Assembly: GCA_013416795.1 (NCBI GenBank)
Contig: RQSC01000028.1
Span: 892,799-938,600, forward strand
Source of the DNA: Prasinococcaceae sp. CCMP 1430
Lineage: Eukaryota; Prasinodermophyta; Palmophyllophyceae; Prasinococcales; Prasinococcaceae
Direction of reading: 5' to 3'
Length of the DNA: 45,802 bases
Position numbers and translations under genes: made by a program. This document shows positions 19,015-30,510 of this stretch, one piece after another. Numbering within the stretch: position 1 is the stretch's first letter; every line of letters begins with the position of its first letter. The notes beneath the pieces were generated by a model. It did not search any database. It was given only the letters and a program-made list of their open reading frames with translations, and was not told the DNA's origin.

Positions 19015-20997
19015 TTATTCGACGAGTTTGAGCAAAATGGCTTTGAGCATGCGCGCCTCCTGCGACACCGTGCGCACGTTGTCGGTGCCCGCCATCGAGC
19101 CCGACTGGTTGAAGTTGCAGAGGATGTTCTTGCCGTGCAGGTCGGCCGCCTCGAGGAATGCGAGCATTTCGTGCAGAGAGGCGTCGGTCAACACGATCAT
19201 GTGCTTGGCGAGGTTTTCGATGACCGCCATGAAGCACCGCTTGGCATAGAACCAGGTATCCGTCTCCAGCTTCTTATTATACGGTTCCAGGCTCTTGATT
19301 ATGCGCGAAATGCCGAACTCGAAGTTCCCCTTGGCGCAGTACAGCGTTCCGATCACCAGGTTGACAATGCAGAGGTGGAAGGACTGCTTGTCAGGATCTT
19401 GGTACGCCTGCCTCTCCTCCTCCCTCTCGATGCGCCGCATGAGCTCCTCGGCCTCCTCATTCTGGCTCGTCATGATATAGCTCACGCACAGGTTCGCCAG
19501 CACGATCGCCGTCACGCCCAGGAGGTCCTCGCTGTGCTTCTCCGCGATGGGCTCGTAGTAGCGGATGGCCTCCTTGAACTTCTTGTCCTGCATGAAAAAG
19601 GTGTGGGCCACGTTGAGCCGCCACGTGTCATGTTCAGAGCAGAATTCGGCGCTCTGACGGAAGACGCGCTCGACCTGCTCGTAGTTCTCCATGTCCCAGT
19701 ACACGCGCGCCATGGCCATCAGCCCAGGTATGTACGCCTCGAGCGCGTCGTCGTACAAGGCGATCGACCGGCGCAGCGACTCGTTGTCTCGCTCGATGCG
19801 CGCGTCCTGGATCTGCTTGGTCAGGCGACGCAGCACGTCCACGTGGCGCTTGGCGGCGACGTCGAACTTGCGGAACGCCTCGTCGGGGCTCGTTTGCGAT
19901 GCGATGGTCGCCTCGAGGTACTCGTACAGGTCGGGTGTGAGGTGCTTGGAGGTCAGGTGGGCGTTCTCGGCCATCACGTCGGCGGCCTGGTCGAAGAAGC
20001 CGTGCGAGGGCTTGCAGTAAAGCAACAGCAGGTTGCCGAAGGTCTCGGGCGGGAAGGGCGGGTTCTGCAGCAGGAAGTTGAGCTTTTGGAAGCCCGTCTG
20101 CGGGTCGTCGTCCATGTGCATGAGCGCCTGGTTGTGCAGCGTCACCGGGTCGAGCTCCTCGTCCGCTCGTGGCGGCATGTCGGCGAGCGCCTCCTTGATG
20201 GCGTCCGAGTTGCGCATCTGGTACTCGATGGCCGCCTTGAGGTTGAACGCCTCCACCAGCGCGGTCTCGCGTAGCGTCTGTGAGTTTCCTACCGACCGCA
20301 CCTCGACGCCATCCCCGTACGACCCCACGCTCAGCTCGGGGTGCTCAAGCATGCCGCGCTCGATCACCTCGGACACGCTCTTCACGGCCGGGCCGTACTG
20401 CTTGAGCTTGTAGTGGCACAACGCGTCGTTGTACGCGAGCTCCGACACGCCTATCGTGCTGCCACCCGGTGTGTCGGACGCCCTCAGCCCTTCGGCAGCC
20501 TTGGCGGCCTCCTCGAAGAGCAGCCTGGCGTCGTTGAACCGCCCCTCCTTGTACGCCACGCAGCCGCGGTTGTTGACCGTGGCGACTGGATCGACGCCCG
20601 TCTCGTGTTGCGCCTGGTCGAGAAGCGCTTTGCACGTCGCCATCTCGTCCATCTCGTACGCGATCACCGCCTGCAGCGACACATCGTGCTGCGCCTTGGC
20701 CGCGCTCTGCGCCTCGGCGTATTCGCCGGCCTTGTAGAGCGCCTGCGCATGGTGCGCACGGTACTCGGGCACGTCTGGGTACAGCCGCGCGAGCTCCGAG
20801 TAGCAGCGCGCGGCCGCCGCGAAGTCTGACCCGCCATGAAAGTGGCAGTACCCGAGCAGCGAGAGCGTCGCGCGGCTCTGCGGCCGCTCCGCGAGCCGCG
20901 GCTCGAGCAGCGCGACCGCGTCGGCGAACTTCTGGTCGGCGATGAGGCCGTACACCGTCGCCGTGAGGTGGCCGTCCGCGGCCGCGCCGACGGCCAT
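19015..20997 (-). CDS. IFT70: intraflagellar transport protein IFT70 (TTC30/DYF-1)
   Basis: A single exon of 660 aa, nearly identical in length to human TTC30A/B (665 aa). It carries TPR repeats throughout: GYCHFHGGSDFAAAARCYSE, LYPDVPEYRAHHAQALYKAG, NNRGCVAYKEGRFNDARLLF, ELAYNDALCHYKLKQYGPAV, then the family-specific C-terminal half with LNVAHTFFMQDKKFKEAIRY and FEFGISRIIKSLEPYNKKL. IFT70 is a core IFT-B subunit that wraps IFT52/IFT88 and moves cargo along axonemes; it is also linked to tubulin polyglutamylation. Its presence shows the organism builds a cilium or flagellum. The start ATG begins MAVGAAADGHLTATVYGLIAD, matching the family start. Confidence 0.95.
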   Translation of the reverse strand: MAVGAAADGHLTATVYGLIADQKFADAVALLEPRLAERPQSRATLSLLGYCHFHGGSDFAAAARCYSELARLYPDVPEYRAHHAQALYKAGEYAEAQSAAKAQHDVSLQAVIAYEMDEMATCKALLDQAQHETGVDPVATVNNRGCVAYKEGRFNDARLLFEEAAKAAEGLRASDTPGGSTIGVSELAYNDALCHYKLKQYGPAVKSVSEVIERGMLEHPELSVGSYGDGVEVRSVGNSQTLRETALVEAFNLKAAIEYQMRNSDAIKEALADMPPRADEELDPVTLHNQALMHMDDDPQTGFQKLNFLLQNPPFPPETFGNLLLLYCKPSHGFFDQAADVMAENAHLTSKHLTPDLYEYLEATIASQTSPDEAFRKFDVAAKRHVDVLRRLTKQIQDARIERDNESLRRSIALYDDALEAYIPGLMAMARVYWDMENYEQVERVFRQSAEFCSEHDTWRLNVAHTFFMQDKKFKEAIRYYEPIAEKHSEDLLGVTAIVLANLCVSYIMTSQNEEAEELMRRIEREEERQAYQDPDKQSFHLCIVNLVIGTLYCAKGNFEFGISRIIKSLEPYNKKLETDTWFYAKRCFMAVIENLAKHMIVLTDASLHEMLAFLEAADLHGKNILCNFNQSGSMAGTDNVRTVSQEARMLKAILLKLVE

Positions 20998-21491
20998 CGC
21001 GCGCGCGCGGGTTGAAGTCCGAGGCGGCTGCGGCTACGGCGGGCCGCGGCCCTCCCAGCAAGCGGGGGCCTCCCACGCCGCGGGCGCGCGCGGTGTGGTG
21101 CGCGCGCGCGCTCCGCGCGCGCGCATTTGACTGCCGCATCCGCACAGCTGAAAAGCAACGCAAAAAAAAAAGGCAACGCGGATCGCCATCAAAACCCCTC
21201 CGATTTTTGAACCGTTCTCTGCGGGATTCTGCGGAAAGGCCCATCGAAATTTCCTACAGAAATCTCGAATGAAGGCTTTTGTACCTCGACACGTCCAGAA
21301 CGCCAACTCGAAAATCCCGCGCGCGCTCTGTGATGGCGGTTTCCGCAGGGCGACATCCACGCCTCGAGCGCCCCTGGGCTGTGCACCCGCTCGCGCCGAG
21401 CTCGCTGACTCGTCGGCGCTACGAGGAGAAAAAGACAGTACGTAGTATGAATACACGCAGCCGCGCGGCGCACAGGCGGCGCGCGAGGGCC
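20998..21491. promoter_or_regulatory. IFT70 upstream region with AT-rich island
   Basis: 494 bp between the IFT70 start and the desaturase stop, both minus strand. It has GC runs next to IFT70, then an A/T-richer island at about 21140-21320 with an A10 run and AAAACCCC near 21188. No gene is seen. It is the likely IFT70 promoter and desaturase 3' region. Confidence 0.4.
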
Positions 21492-22639
21492 CTACGCCGC
21501 CGAAGGCTTGACGATGAGCTTGCGCTCGATCGCCGCCCGCGTGGGCGTTTTCAGGTCCCACACAATGCCGAGCTTCTCCAGCAGGAGGAGGCTGTAGTAG
21601 GTGAAATCCACCTCAAACCAGCGCAGGCCCTGGCGTGCCGAGCTCGGGAATGCGTGGTGATTGTTGTGCCAGCCCTGTTCCAATGCACACCGCGAGCAGG
21701 GCGAGACAAGTGAGGGTCAGCGCTTGAGGGCGTAGGGTGGGGGCGCACTCGTCTCGCAGAGGTGCAACGGGCGCACGCTTTGCCATTCCTCGGATGTCAA
21801 CTACACGTACCTCGCCGTGCGTGAGCAGCGCGAACCACCAACAGTTGCGGCTATCGTCGCCGGAGTTGAAGCGCCGCTGGCCCACGACGTGGACCAGGCT
21901 GTTGATGCCGTAGCTCGCGTGGTTGGACAGGATCGTCGACACCACGAATCCCCACAGCAGGCCGTCGAGGCCACCCAGCGCGTAAAACAGCGGAATCGAT
22001 CCCAGAAAGAAAATGTGATGCCGATCGTCCAACCACTTCAGCTCTGCGAGCGACGACGGGCCAATGTGCGCGAGGCGCGCGCTCTCTGTCAGCTGCCGTG
22101 CGTTGGCCCAAGCGGCGCACGCGCACGGCGACATCGCTCAGGGGCAATCCCGCCATATCCTCACCTGGAAACTTGTCCTGATCGAGCCAGTCCGGCACGT
22201 AACTCTCACGGATGTGGTTGTATTCGTCGCTGCACATGAACCAGCCCATGTGCGACCACGCGAAGCCGTGGCGCGGCGAGTGCGCGTCCTCCTCGCCATC
22301 GCTGTGCTTGTGATGGTGACGGTGCATGCTCGACCACCACACGGGCCCACGCTGGCCAGCCATGCAGCACGCCGCGCCGAGGATTGCCTGAAACCAGCGG
22401 CTTGTCTTGAATGACCGGTGGGAAAAGTATCTATGGTAGCCGCACGTCACCACCCACATGCGGACGACGTAGCTGCCGACGAGCCAGGCCGCGCCATTGG
22501 CCGTGAGTGGGTGGAGCACGCACGTCGCGAGCGCGGCCGCGTGCAGAAAGCACATGAAGATGGAGGTCTCGTCGGTCTTCATGGAGCGAATGGTCTCCCA
22601 GAGGCCGTACTCGCGGTTGTGCACGGTCGCCGTCTTTAG
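21492..22639 (-). CDS. membrane acyl-CoA / acyl-lipid desaturase, delta-9 type (5' partial)
   Basis: Three exons: 22639-22165, 22085-21811 and 21674-21492. Introns are 79 nt (GTGAGG...GACAG) and 136 nt (GTACGT...AACAG). It inserts a double bond in a fatty acyl chain in the ER or plastid membrane using di-iron. All three His boxes are visible: HRYFSH, HRHHHKHSD and GEGWHNNHHAF across the second splice. Hydrophobic stretches surround them (FLHAAALATCVLHPL, VGSYVVRMWVVTCGYH, HIFFLGSIPLFYALGGLDGL). The protein ends KPSAA soon after the third box, so there is no C-terminal cytochrome b5 domain. The first visible exon follows an acceptor GCATCGCAG-type site and lacks an ATG before KTDETSIF, so the 5' exon is in the N gap. 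Confidence 0.88.
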
Positions 22640-22659
22640 CTGCGATGGCGTCCTCTCCG

Positions 22660-22705
22660 CCGCCACCGCCGCCGCCGCCGCGCCGCCGCTGCCCGCCCGC
22701 GCGCA
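22660..22705. repeat. GCC/CCG repeat at the left edge of the N gap
   Basis: A GCCGCCACCGCC-type repeat runs straight into the gap, which probably explains why assembly stopped. Confidence 0.7.
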
Positions 22706-23136
22706 NNNNNNNNNNNNNNNNNNNNNNNNNNNNNNNNNNNNNNNNNNNNNNNNNNNNNNNNNNNNNNNNNNNNNNNNNNNNNNNNNNNNNNNNNNNNNNN
22801 NNNNNNNNNNNNNNNNNNNNNNNNNNNNNNNNNNNNNNNNNNNNNNNNNNNNNNNNNNNNNNNNNNNNNNNNNNNNNNNNNNNNNNNNNNNNNNNNNNNN
22901 NNNNNNNNNNNNNNNNNNNNNNNNNNNNNNNNNNNNNNNNNNNNNNNNNNNNNNNNNNNNNNNNNNNNNNNNNNNNNNNNNNNNNNNNNNNNNNNNNNNN
23001 NNNNNNNNNNNNNNNNNNNNNNNNNNNNNNNNNNNNNNNNNNNNNNNNNNNNNNNNNNNNNNNNNNNNNNNNNNNNNNNNNNNNNNNNNNNNNNNNNNNN
23101 NNNNNNNNNNNNNNNNNNNNNNNNNNNNNNNNNNNN
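22706..23136. other. assembly gap (431 N)
   Basis: Unknown sequence between the 5' side of the desaturase (minus) and BRR2 (plus). It should hold the desaturase first exon and the divergent promoters. Confidence 0.99.
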
Positions 23137-23205
23137 CGCAGCTGCTGCCCGCGCCCGCGCCGTCCGCGGAGCCCCGCCCGTTGCATCCGTCCGAGGGAAG
23201 GGGGG

Positions 23206-26200
23206 ATGTCGCGCGCGGCGGAGCAGCATGGCCACCGCGAGGGCCGGCGCGTCAAGCTCGACGGCGCGGGCGGCGCCGAGGCGCACGCGCGCTTTCGACA
23301 GTACGAGTACAAGGCGGTGCGTCACGGCGCGACGCGGCGCGCGGCGCGTGGCATGCGTGCTCAGGCATGGGCGCGGGCGTACTTGGGAGGGAGGACGCGC
23401 GCAGTACTGTGCTGCGCGTCCGCGCGCACGCCTGCGATCGTGCCGGGCGCGTCTGCGCCCGCGTCTGCGCGGCGCCGCGCACGCCGTGCGCTCCTCCGTG
23501 CCCCACCTGACGCTGACGCGCGAGCGCCGCCGGCGCCCCGGCTGCCATGCAGACTGCGAGCCTCGTGCTCACGTCGGACGCGTTCAAGAACCGCGGAGCG
23601 CGCGAGCCGAGCGGCCTGCCGGAGTCGCTCGCCGGCAGGGTCGACGCGGCCTCGTTCGGCTCGCGTGCCCGGCCCGATGTGAAGGAGGTACGCACCGCAG
23701 ACGCCGCCCTAAAATATGTCGCCGCTGAGCGTCCCGCAGCCCAGCGTCCATGTGCCGAACAGAACGCGCCAGCGCGGCGCTGCCAGGGCCTGCCTGATTC
23801 ACGCTGACACGCGAGGGCTGCCCATTGCCGCTTCGCCACCCGCTCGCCACCTCGCTGCTCGTGGACGCGCGCGCGGGTTCGGGCCCGGGCACGCCTACTC
23901 ATGCAGGGGTTCGAGGATGCCAAGGGCAAGCGCGCGGCTGCGCAGGCGGCTGGGGGGCGGCAAAAGAGGCGGCGAAGCGGCGGCGGCGGTGCTGGCGGGG
24001 TGGGGCTGGCATCTCAGTCCGTTCTCACGGTCGGCTTGGATACCATCTACCAGCCGAAGACCAAGGAGACGCGCGCGGCGTACGAGGTGCTGCTCTCGAC
24101 GATCGGCTCGCAGTTCGGTGACCAGCCCGCGGACGTGCTGCGCGGTGCCGCCGACGAACTCCTGCTGGCGCTCAAGGACGAATCTATGACCGACCCGCAG
24201 CGCCAGTCGGCCTGCTCGTCGCTACTGCCGGGGCTGGACAAGGATGGGTTCGCACGGCTCGTCGCGCTCGGGAAGCGCATCACGGACTTCGCGCCACCCA
24301 CAGAGGGCACGCAGGCGGACGATGCTGGCGGCGACGCCGGCGATCTCGACGACGACGTCGGCGTCGCGGTTGAATTCGAGGACGAGGAGGACGAGGATGA
24401 GGACAAGGAGGGTCTGCTGGCCGAGATCGAGTCAGACGAGGACGCGTCTGGCGACGACGAGGCTGAACCGGCGACTCGGCAGGCCGGCGTGGTGGGTGAC
24501 ATGGACGTGGGAGGGGACGGGGGCGCGGCGCAGGACGATGGCCTGCCGGTCCAGTCCATCGATGCGTACTGGCTGCAGCGCGAGCTTGAGAAGGCCTTTC
24601 CGGGCAAGCAGCCCGCCGAGTGCCAAGCGCTCTCAGAGGAGGTCCTCGGAGCCCTCGACGAGGCGGACGCGCGCGAGGCTGAGAACAAGCTCGTGCTGCT
24701 GCTTGACTTCAGCCACTTCGACCTGGTGAAGCTTTTGCTGTCGAACCGTCTAAAGATCGTGTGGTGCACGCGCCTCGCGCGCGCGACGTCGGAGGACGAG
24801 CGCAACGAGCTGAAGGGGCAGATGACCGCCGCGGGCGGCCCGTTGGCGGCCCTCGTCGAGGCGCTCAGTGCGACTCACACCAGCGCGAAGGATCGCCAGC
24901 GCGACCTCGAGGCGAAAATCCGCGAGGAGGCGCGCAGGCTGCGCGGGGCGCAAGGGAGCGACGCCGCACCCACGCGCGCGGGCACCTCGGGCGGTGTGTG
25001 GCACCAGGGGGCGCTCAAGCCCATCGAGCTTGACGAGCTGGCCTTTTCGCAGGGCGGGCAGCTCATGTCAAACACGCGCTGCGAGCTGCCGCAGGGCAGC
25101 TATCGCACCACCAAAAAGGGTTACGAGGAGGTGCACGTGCCCGCCCTGAAGCCCACGCCCTTTGGGGAGCAGGAGAAGCTGCGCGAGATTGCTGCCCTCC
25201 CGTCGTGGGCGCACCCAGCCTTCGAGGGCATGAAGACGCTCAACCGCGTGCAGAGCCGCGTGTGCGACTGCGCGCTTTTCTCGGGAGAGAACATGCTGGT
25301 GTCGGCACCCACCGGCGCGGGCAAGACAAATATCGCTGTGATGACTCTGCTGCACACCATTGGCTCGTATCGCAAGGAGGATGGCTCCATCAACCTGGAC
25401 GGCTTCAAGTGCGTGTACATTGCGCCCATGAAGGCGCTGGTGGCAGAGATGGTCGGCAACCTTGGCCACCGCCTGGAGGCTTACGGCGTGAAGGTGCGCG
25501 AGCTTACCGGTGACTCCTCGCTCTCTGCCGCCGAGCTCAAGGAGACACAGGTCATCGTGTGCACTCCCGAGAAATTCGACATCGTCACCCGCAAGGCCAA
25601 CAACCGCGACTTTGCTACCAAGGTCAAGTTGATCATCATCGACGAGATCCATTTGCTGCACGACACGCGCGGGCCCGTGCTCGAGAACGTGGTGGCGCGC
25701 ACGATTCGCAACGTGGAGTCAACGCAGCAGATGACGCGCATCGTTGGCCTCTCCGCCACGCTTCCCAACTACAAGGACGTGGGCGCGCTCCTGCGCGTGG
25801 ACGAGGAGAAGGGCCTCTTCTTCTTCGACAATAGCTACCGTCCGTGCCCGCTGCAGCTGAGCTTTGTGGGCGTGACCGTGCGAAAGCCGTTGCAGCGCTT
25901 CCAGCTAATGAACGAGATCACGTACGAGAAGGTGCTGGCTTCTGCCGGCAAGCACCAGGTGCTCGTGTTCGTGCACAGCCGCAAGGAGACGGCCAAGACG
26001 GGCAACTACCTGCGCGACACGGCGATGGAGAAGGACGACCTCCCTCGCTTTCTGAAGGAGGACGGTGCGAGCCGCGAGATCCTCACCACCGAGGCGGAGG
26101 GCGTCGCCAACGCGGACCTGCGCGCCCTGCTGCCGCATGGCTTCGCCATCCACCACGCCGGCATGGCACGCAAGGACCGCACACTGGTGGAAGATCTGTT

Positions 26201-29200
26201 CGCAGATGGCCACGTGCAAGTGCTCGTGTCGACTGCGACGCTTGCGTGGGGTGTCAACCTTCCCGCGCACACGGTGATCATCAAGGGCACGGACGTGTAC
26301 AACCCTGAGAAGGGCGCGTGGGACAACCTCGCGGGCATGGACGTCATGCAAATGTTCGGCCGTGCGGGCCGTCCGCAGTACGACACATTCGGCGAGGGCG
26401 TCATCATAACCGGCCACTCGAGTCTGCAGTACTACCTGTCGCTCCTCAACCAGCAGCTGCCGGTTGAGAGCCAGCTCGTGGGCAAGCTCACGGACTCTCT
26501 CAATGCCGAGGTGGTGCTCGGCACCATCTCGTCCGCGCAGGAGGCAGTCGACTGGCTCGGGTACACGTACCTGTACGTGCGCATGTTGCGCAACCCGGTG
26601 CTGTACGGCATCGGCCCGGAGGCGCTTGAGGACGACAAATACCTGGAGGCGTGGCGCGCTGCGCTCATCCACCAGGCAGCGACCATCCTTGACCAGCGCG
26701 GCCTTGTGATGTATGACCGAAAGACGGGTGAGCTGGTGAGCACCAGCCTGGGTCGCGTGGCGAGCCACTACTACATTACGCACGGGACCATCGCGGCTTT
26801 CTCAGACAACATGTCGGCCTGGATGGGCGACATCGAGGTCTGCCGGCTGTTCAGCCTGGCGGAAGAGTTCAAGTTTTGCGGCGTGCGTGCGGAGGAGAAG
26901 GTCGAGCTCGCACGCCTGCTCGAGCGCGTGCCCATTCCGGTCAAGGAAAGCCTAGATGAACCCTCCGCCAAGATCAACGTGCTGCTGCAGGCCCACATAA
27001 GCGGCATGTCGCTGGAGGGCCTCTCGCTGATGTCGGACATGGTGTACGTCACGCAGTCGGCCGCGCGACTCTTCCGCGCCATGTACGAGGTCGCCCTACG
27101 GCGCGGCTGGTCGGCGCTGGCCCTGCGACTCCTGCGATTCTGCAAGATGGTGGCGCTGCGCCAGTGGTCGAGCCAGTCGCCGCTGCGGCAATTCCGCGCG
27201 CTGCCCGAGGAGGTGCTCTCCAAGCTCGAGCGAAAGGATTTGGCGTGGGAGCGCTACTACGACCTCACGAGTCAGGAGCTCGGCGAGCTTGTGCGTGCTG
27301 CCAAGCTCGGGAGGGCGCTGCACCGCCTCGTCCACCAGTTCCCGCGCCTTGAGCTCGCCGCCCACGTGCAGCCGATCACGCGCTCGACCATGCGCATCGA
27401 CCTCACCATCACGCCCGACTTCCAGTGGGAGGACAAGGTGCACGGCAGCGCGCAGTCCTTCTGGATCATGTGCGAGGACGCCGATGGCGAGAAGATTCTG
27501 CACAGCGAGTACTTCGTGTTGCGCAAGGCCTTCCGCGAGGACGACCACAACGTGTCCTTCATCGTGCCGGTCACCGATCCCACCCCGCCGCAGTACTTCG
27601 TGCGCGTTGTGTCGGACCTGTGGCTCGGCTCCGAGGCGGTGCTGCCCACCTCCTTCCGCCACCTCATCCTGCCGGAGAAGAACCCGCCGCCGACGGAGCT
27701 GCTCGACCTGCAGCCGCTTCCGGTGGGCGCGCTGCGAAACCCGTCCTTCGAGCGGATCTACGAGTCGCGCGGCCTGCGCCACTTCAACCCGATTCAGACG
27801 CAGGTGTTCAACGCGCTGTACGGTGGCGACGACAACGTGCTGGTGGCCGCGCCTGCTGGCTCCGAGCTCATCGTGTGCGCCGAGTTCGCACTCATGCGCA
27901 TGCTCATCGCTACAGGTGGCGAGGGGCGTTGCGTCTACGTGTCGCCTGTCGAGGCGCAGGTCAAGGCGCGCGCCGCGCGCTGGCAGGCCACGATTGGAGC
28001 CGCCGCGGGCGTGTCGGTGGGCGTGCTGACGGGCGAGAGCACGGCCGACGTGAAGATCCTGGATCGCTGTCGCGTCGTGTGCGCGTCGCCGGAGCACTGG
28101 GACAACCTCAGCCGCCGCTGGCGCCAGCGCAAGCACGTCCAGGCGCTGTCGCTCTTCTTGGCGGACGAGGTGCACCTGCTCGGCGCCGGCGACACTGGGC
28201 CGGCCATGGAGGTGGTCATCAGCCGCATGCGCTACATTGCCGCGCAAACGGGCAACCCCATCCGCGTGGTGTGCCTTGGTGCCAGTGTTGCCAACGGGCG
28301 CGACCTCGGCGATTGGATCGGCGCGCCACCCTCGGGCATTTTTGCATTCCCCAACGGCGCCCGTCCCGTGCCGCTGGCCATTCGCATCGACGGCTTCGCG
28401 CCGTTGTCAGTTGACATGCGCCAGGACGCCATGGTGCGTCCCACGCTGCACGCGCTCGATGAGGAGTCCTCTGCGAGCTGGCAGGCCATCGTATTCGCGC
28501 CCACCCGCCGATACGCGCGCTCGGCCGCAACAGAGCTCGCCGCGCTGCTCGCGGGCAGCGCGCATCCCACGCGCTTCCTGCACTGCGACGAGGCCGACCT
28601 CGCTCCCTACCTGGAGCAGGTCGAGGATGCCGCGCTCAAGGGTTCGCTCGAGTTCGGCGTGGCGGTCATGCACGAGGGCCTCGCGCCCGCGGAGCGCGAC
28701 GTGGTGCGCAGGCTCTTCCTGTCCGGAGCCGTGCAGGTGCTGGTGGCGTCCGCGAAGGAGGCGTGGGGTCTCGACCTCGCAGCGCGGCTAGTGGTGGTGA
28801 TGGGCACGCAGACGAGCGACGCGCGTGACCCCGCGTCGGCGGACTTCCCCGTGACGGACGTGCTCGCGATGCTCGGCTGCGCGCGCACTTCGGGCGGCGG
28901 CGGCGCGTCGGGCTGCGCGGCGCGCGTCATGTGCGCGGCGCCGCGTGTCGAGTACTACAAGAAGTTCCTGCTCGAGCCGCTGCCCGTCGAGAGCCACCTC
29001 GACCTGGTGCTCAATGACCACCTGAACGCCGAGGTCGTGTGCCGCACGGTGGAGAACAAGCAAGACGCTGTGGATTACTTGACTTGGACTTTCTTTTACC
29101 GCCGACTGCCGCGCAATCCCAACTTCTACAACCTGGCGGGCGCAGAGCACAGGCACATCTCGGAGCACCTGTCGGAGCTCATCGAGGTGACGCTCGGCGA

Positions 29201-30254
29201 GTTGGAGGCGTCGAAGTGCATCGCCATTGAGGACGACATGGACCTGAGCCCGCTCAACCTGGGCATGATCTGCGCGCACTACTACGTGCGCTACACGACC
29301 ATCGAGCTGTTCGCGTCGAGCCTGGCGGCAAAGACTCGCACGAAGGGCATCCTCGAGGTGCTCGCCGCGGCCACCGAGTTCGACGAGTTGCCGTTGCGTC
29401 CGGGGGAGGACAACGTGGTGCAGCGCCTGCTCACGCACCAACCGCTTGCGCTGCCTGCGGCGGGGCTGGGCGTGTCGGGTGCCAAGGCGCACGTGCTCAT
29501 GCAGACGCACATGAGCCGCACGCCGGTCAACCCCGAGCTGGCCGGCGATCGCAGCATGGTGGTTGCCGGCGCGGTCAAGCTGCTCCAGCCGATGGTGGAC
29601 GTCATCAGCTCGAGCGGCTGGCTGTCGCCCGCGCTCGCGGCGATGGAGCTGAGCCAGATGATGGTGCAAGCGCTGTGGGCCAAGGACAGCCCGCTCATGC
29701 AGCTGCCGCACATCACCCGCGAGGTGGCGAAGCGTTGCACGGATGCAGGCGTAGAGGGCGTGTTCGACCTGCTCGACATGGAGGACGACGAGCGCAATCG
29801 CCTGCTCGACATGAGCGATGCGCAGATGGTGGACCTCGCCAACGCAGCCAACGCCTATCCGAGCGTCGAGGTGGAGTACGCCGCGCCGGAGGCGCCCGTC
29901 GCCGCCGGCGAAGCCGTCACGGTCGCCGTGCGCCTCACGCGCGAGTGCGAGGAAGACTGGGCGCCAGCGCCCGTGCACGCCCCGCACTTCCCGCAGCCAA
30001 AGATGGAGAATTGGTGGGTGCTTGTCGGCGACGCGGCGAACAACTCGCTGCTCGCCATCAAGCGCGTCACCCTCAAGACCGCGGCAAAGGCCAAGCTCAC
30101 CTTCGCCGCGCCCGAGGCCGCCGGCGCGAGCGACCTCACGCTGTTCCTCATGAGCGCAGATTTTATGGGGTGTGATCAGGAGTATGAATTCAAGCTCGAG
30201 GTGGTCGCGGCCATGGTCGAGGCCGGAGATGAGCCCCCGGCCGCCGAGGAGTGA
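23206..30254 (+). CDS. BRR2: U5 snRNP RNA helicase BRR2 (SNRNP200)
   Basis: Three exons: 23206-23316, 23553-23687 and 23907-30254; introns of 236 nt (GTGCGT...ATGCAG) and 219 nt (GTACGC...ATGCAG). The product is 2197 aa (human 2136). It unwinds U4/U6 to activate the spliceosome. Exon 1 ends RFRQYEYKA, matching the QYEYKA of other BRR2 proteins. Later come the N-terminal region (YQPKTKETRAAYEVLLSTIG), an acidic segment, and then the first Ski2-like cassette with APTGAGKT (about residue 550), DEIH, SATLPNY and FGRAGRPQYD, all intact. Winged helix, ratchet and Sec63 domains follow. The second cassette is strongly degenerate: APAGSELIVCAEF replaces the Walker A motif, DEVH is kept, and the QMxGRAGRP-type motif is replaced by MLGCARTSGGGG. 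This fits a scaffold or regulatory role for cassette 2. Confidence 0.97.
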
Positions 30255-30452
30255 CCGCGCTGCGGGCGCTTGCGGACGCTCCTCTCGCCGTTGTGAAGTA
30301 TAGACTAATAATTTGATTTGGCGAGGGATCGTACACACATTGCATCAACATGATCGAGCGAAGTGCGCCGTGGCTCGAACCAGCGATTCAGAGAGTACCG
30401 AATACATGCACGCTTGCTTACATACACAAAGAGACTAGTACTGTACACACAG

Positions 30453-30493
<41 letters not shown>

Positions 30494-30510
30494 CGCTCGC
30501 GAGAGTGCTG
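30255..30510. other. convergent 3' region with AC microsatellite
   Basis: Between the BRR2 stop and the stop of the minus-strand unknown gene. It contains GTACTGTAC at 30438-30446 and an (AC)n run from about 30457 to 30490, ending only 20 bp from the neighbouring stop. Confidence 0.7.

Noticed and set aside
18994-20274. 426-codon plus-strand frame opposite IFT70
   Set aside because: Antisense shadow of a full-length IFT70 gene with strong homology on the other strand.
25905-30338. Several 200-500-codon minus-strand frames opposite BRR2
   Set aside because: Shadow frames caused by G/C-ending codons of BRR2; His/Arg/Val-rich, no domains.
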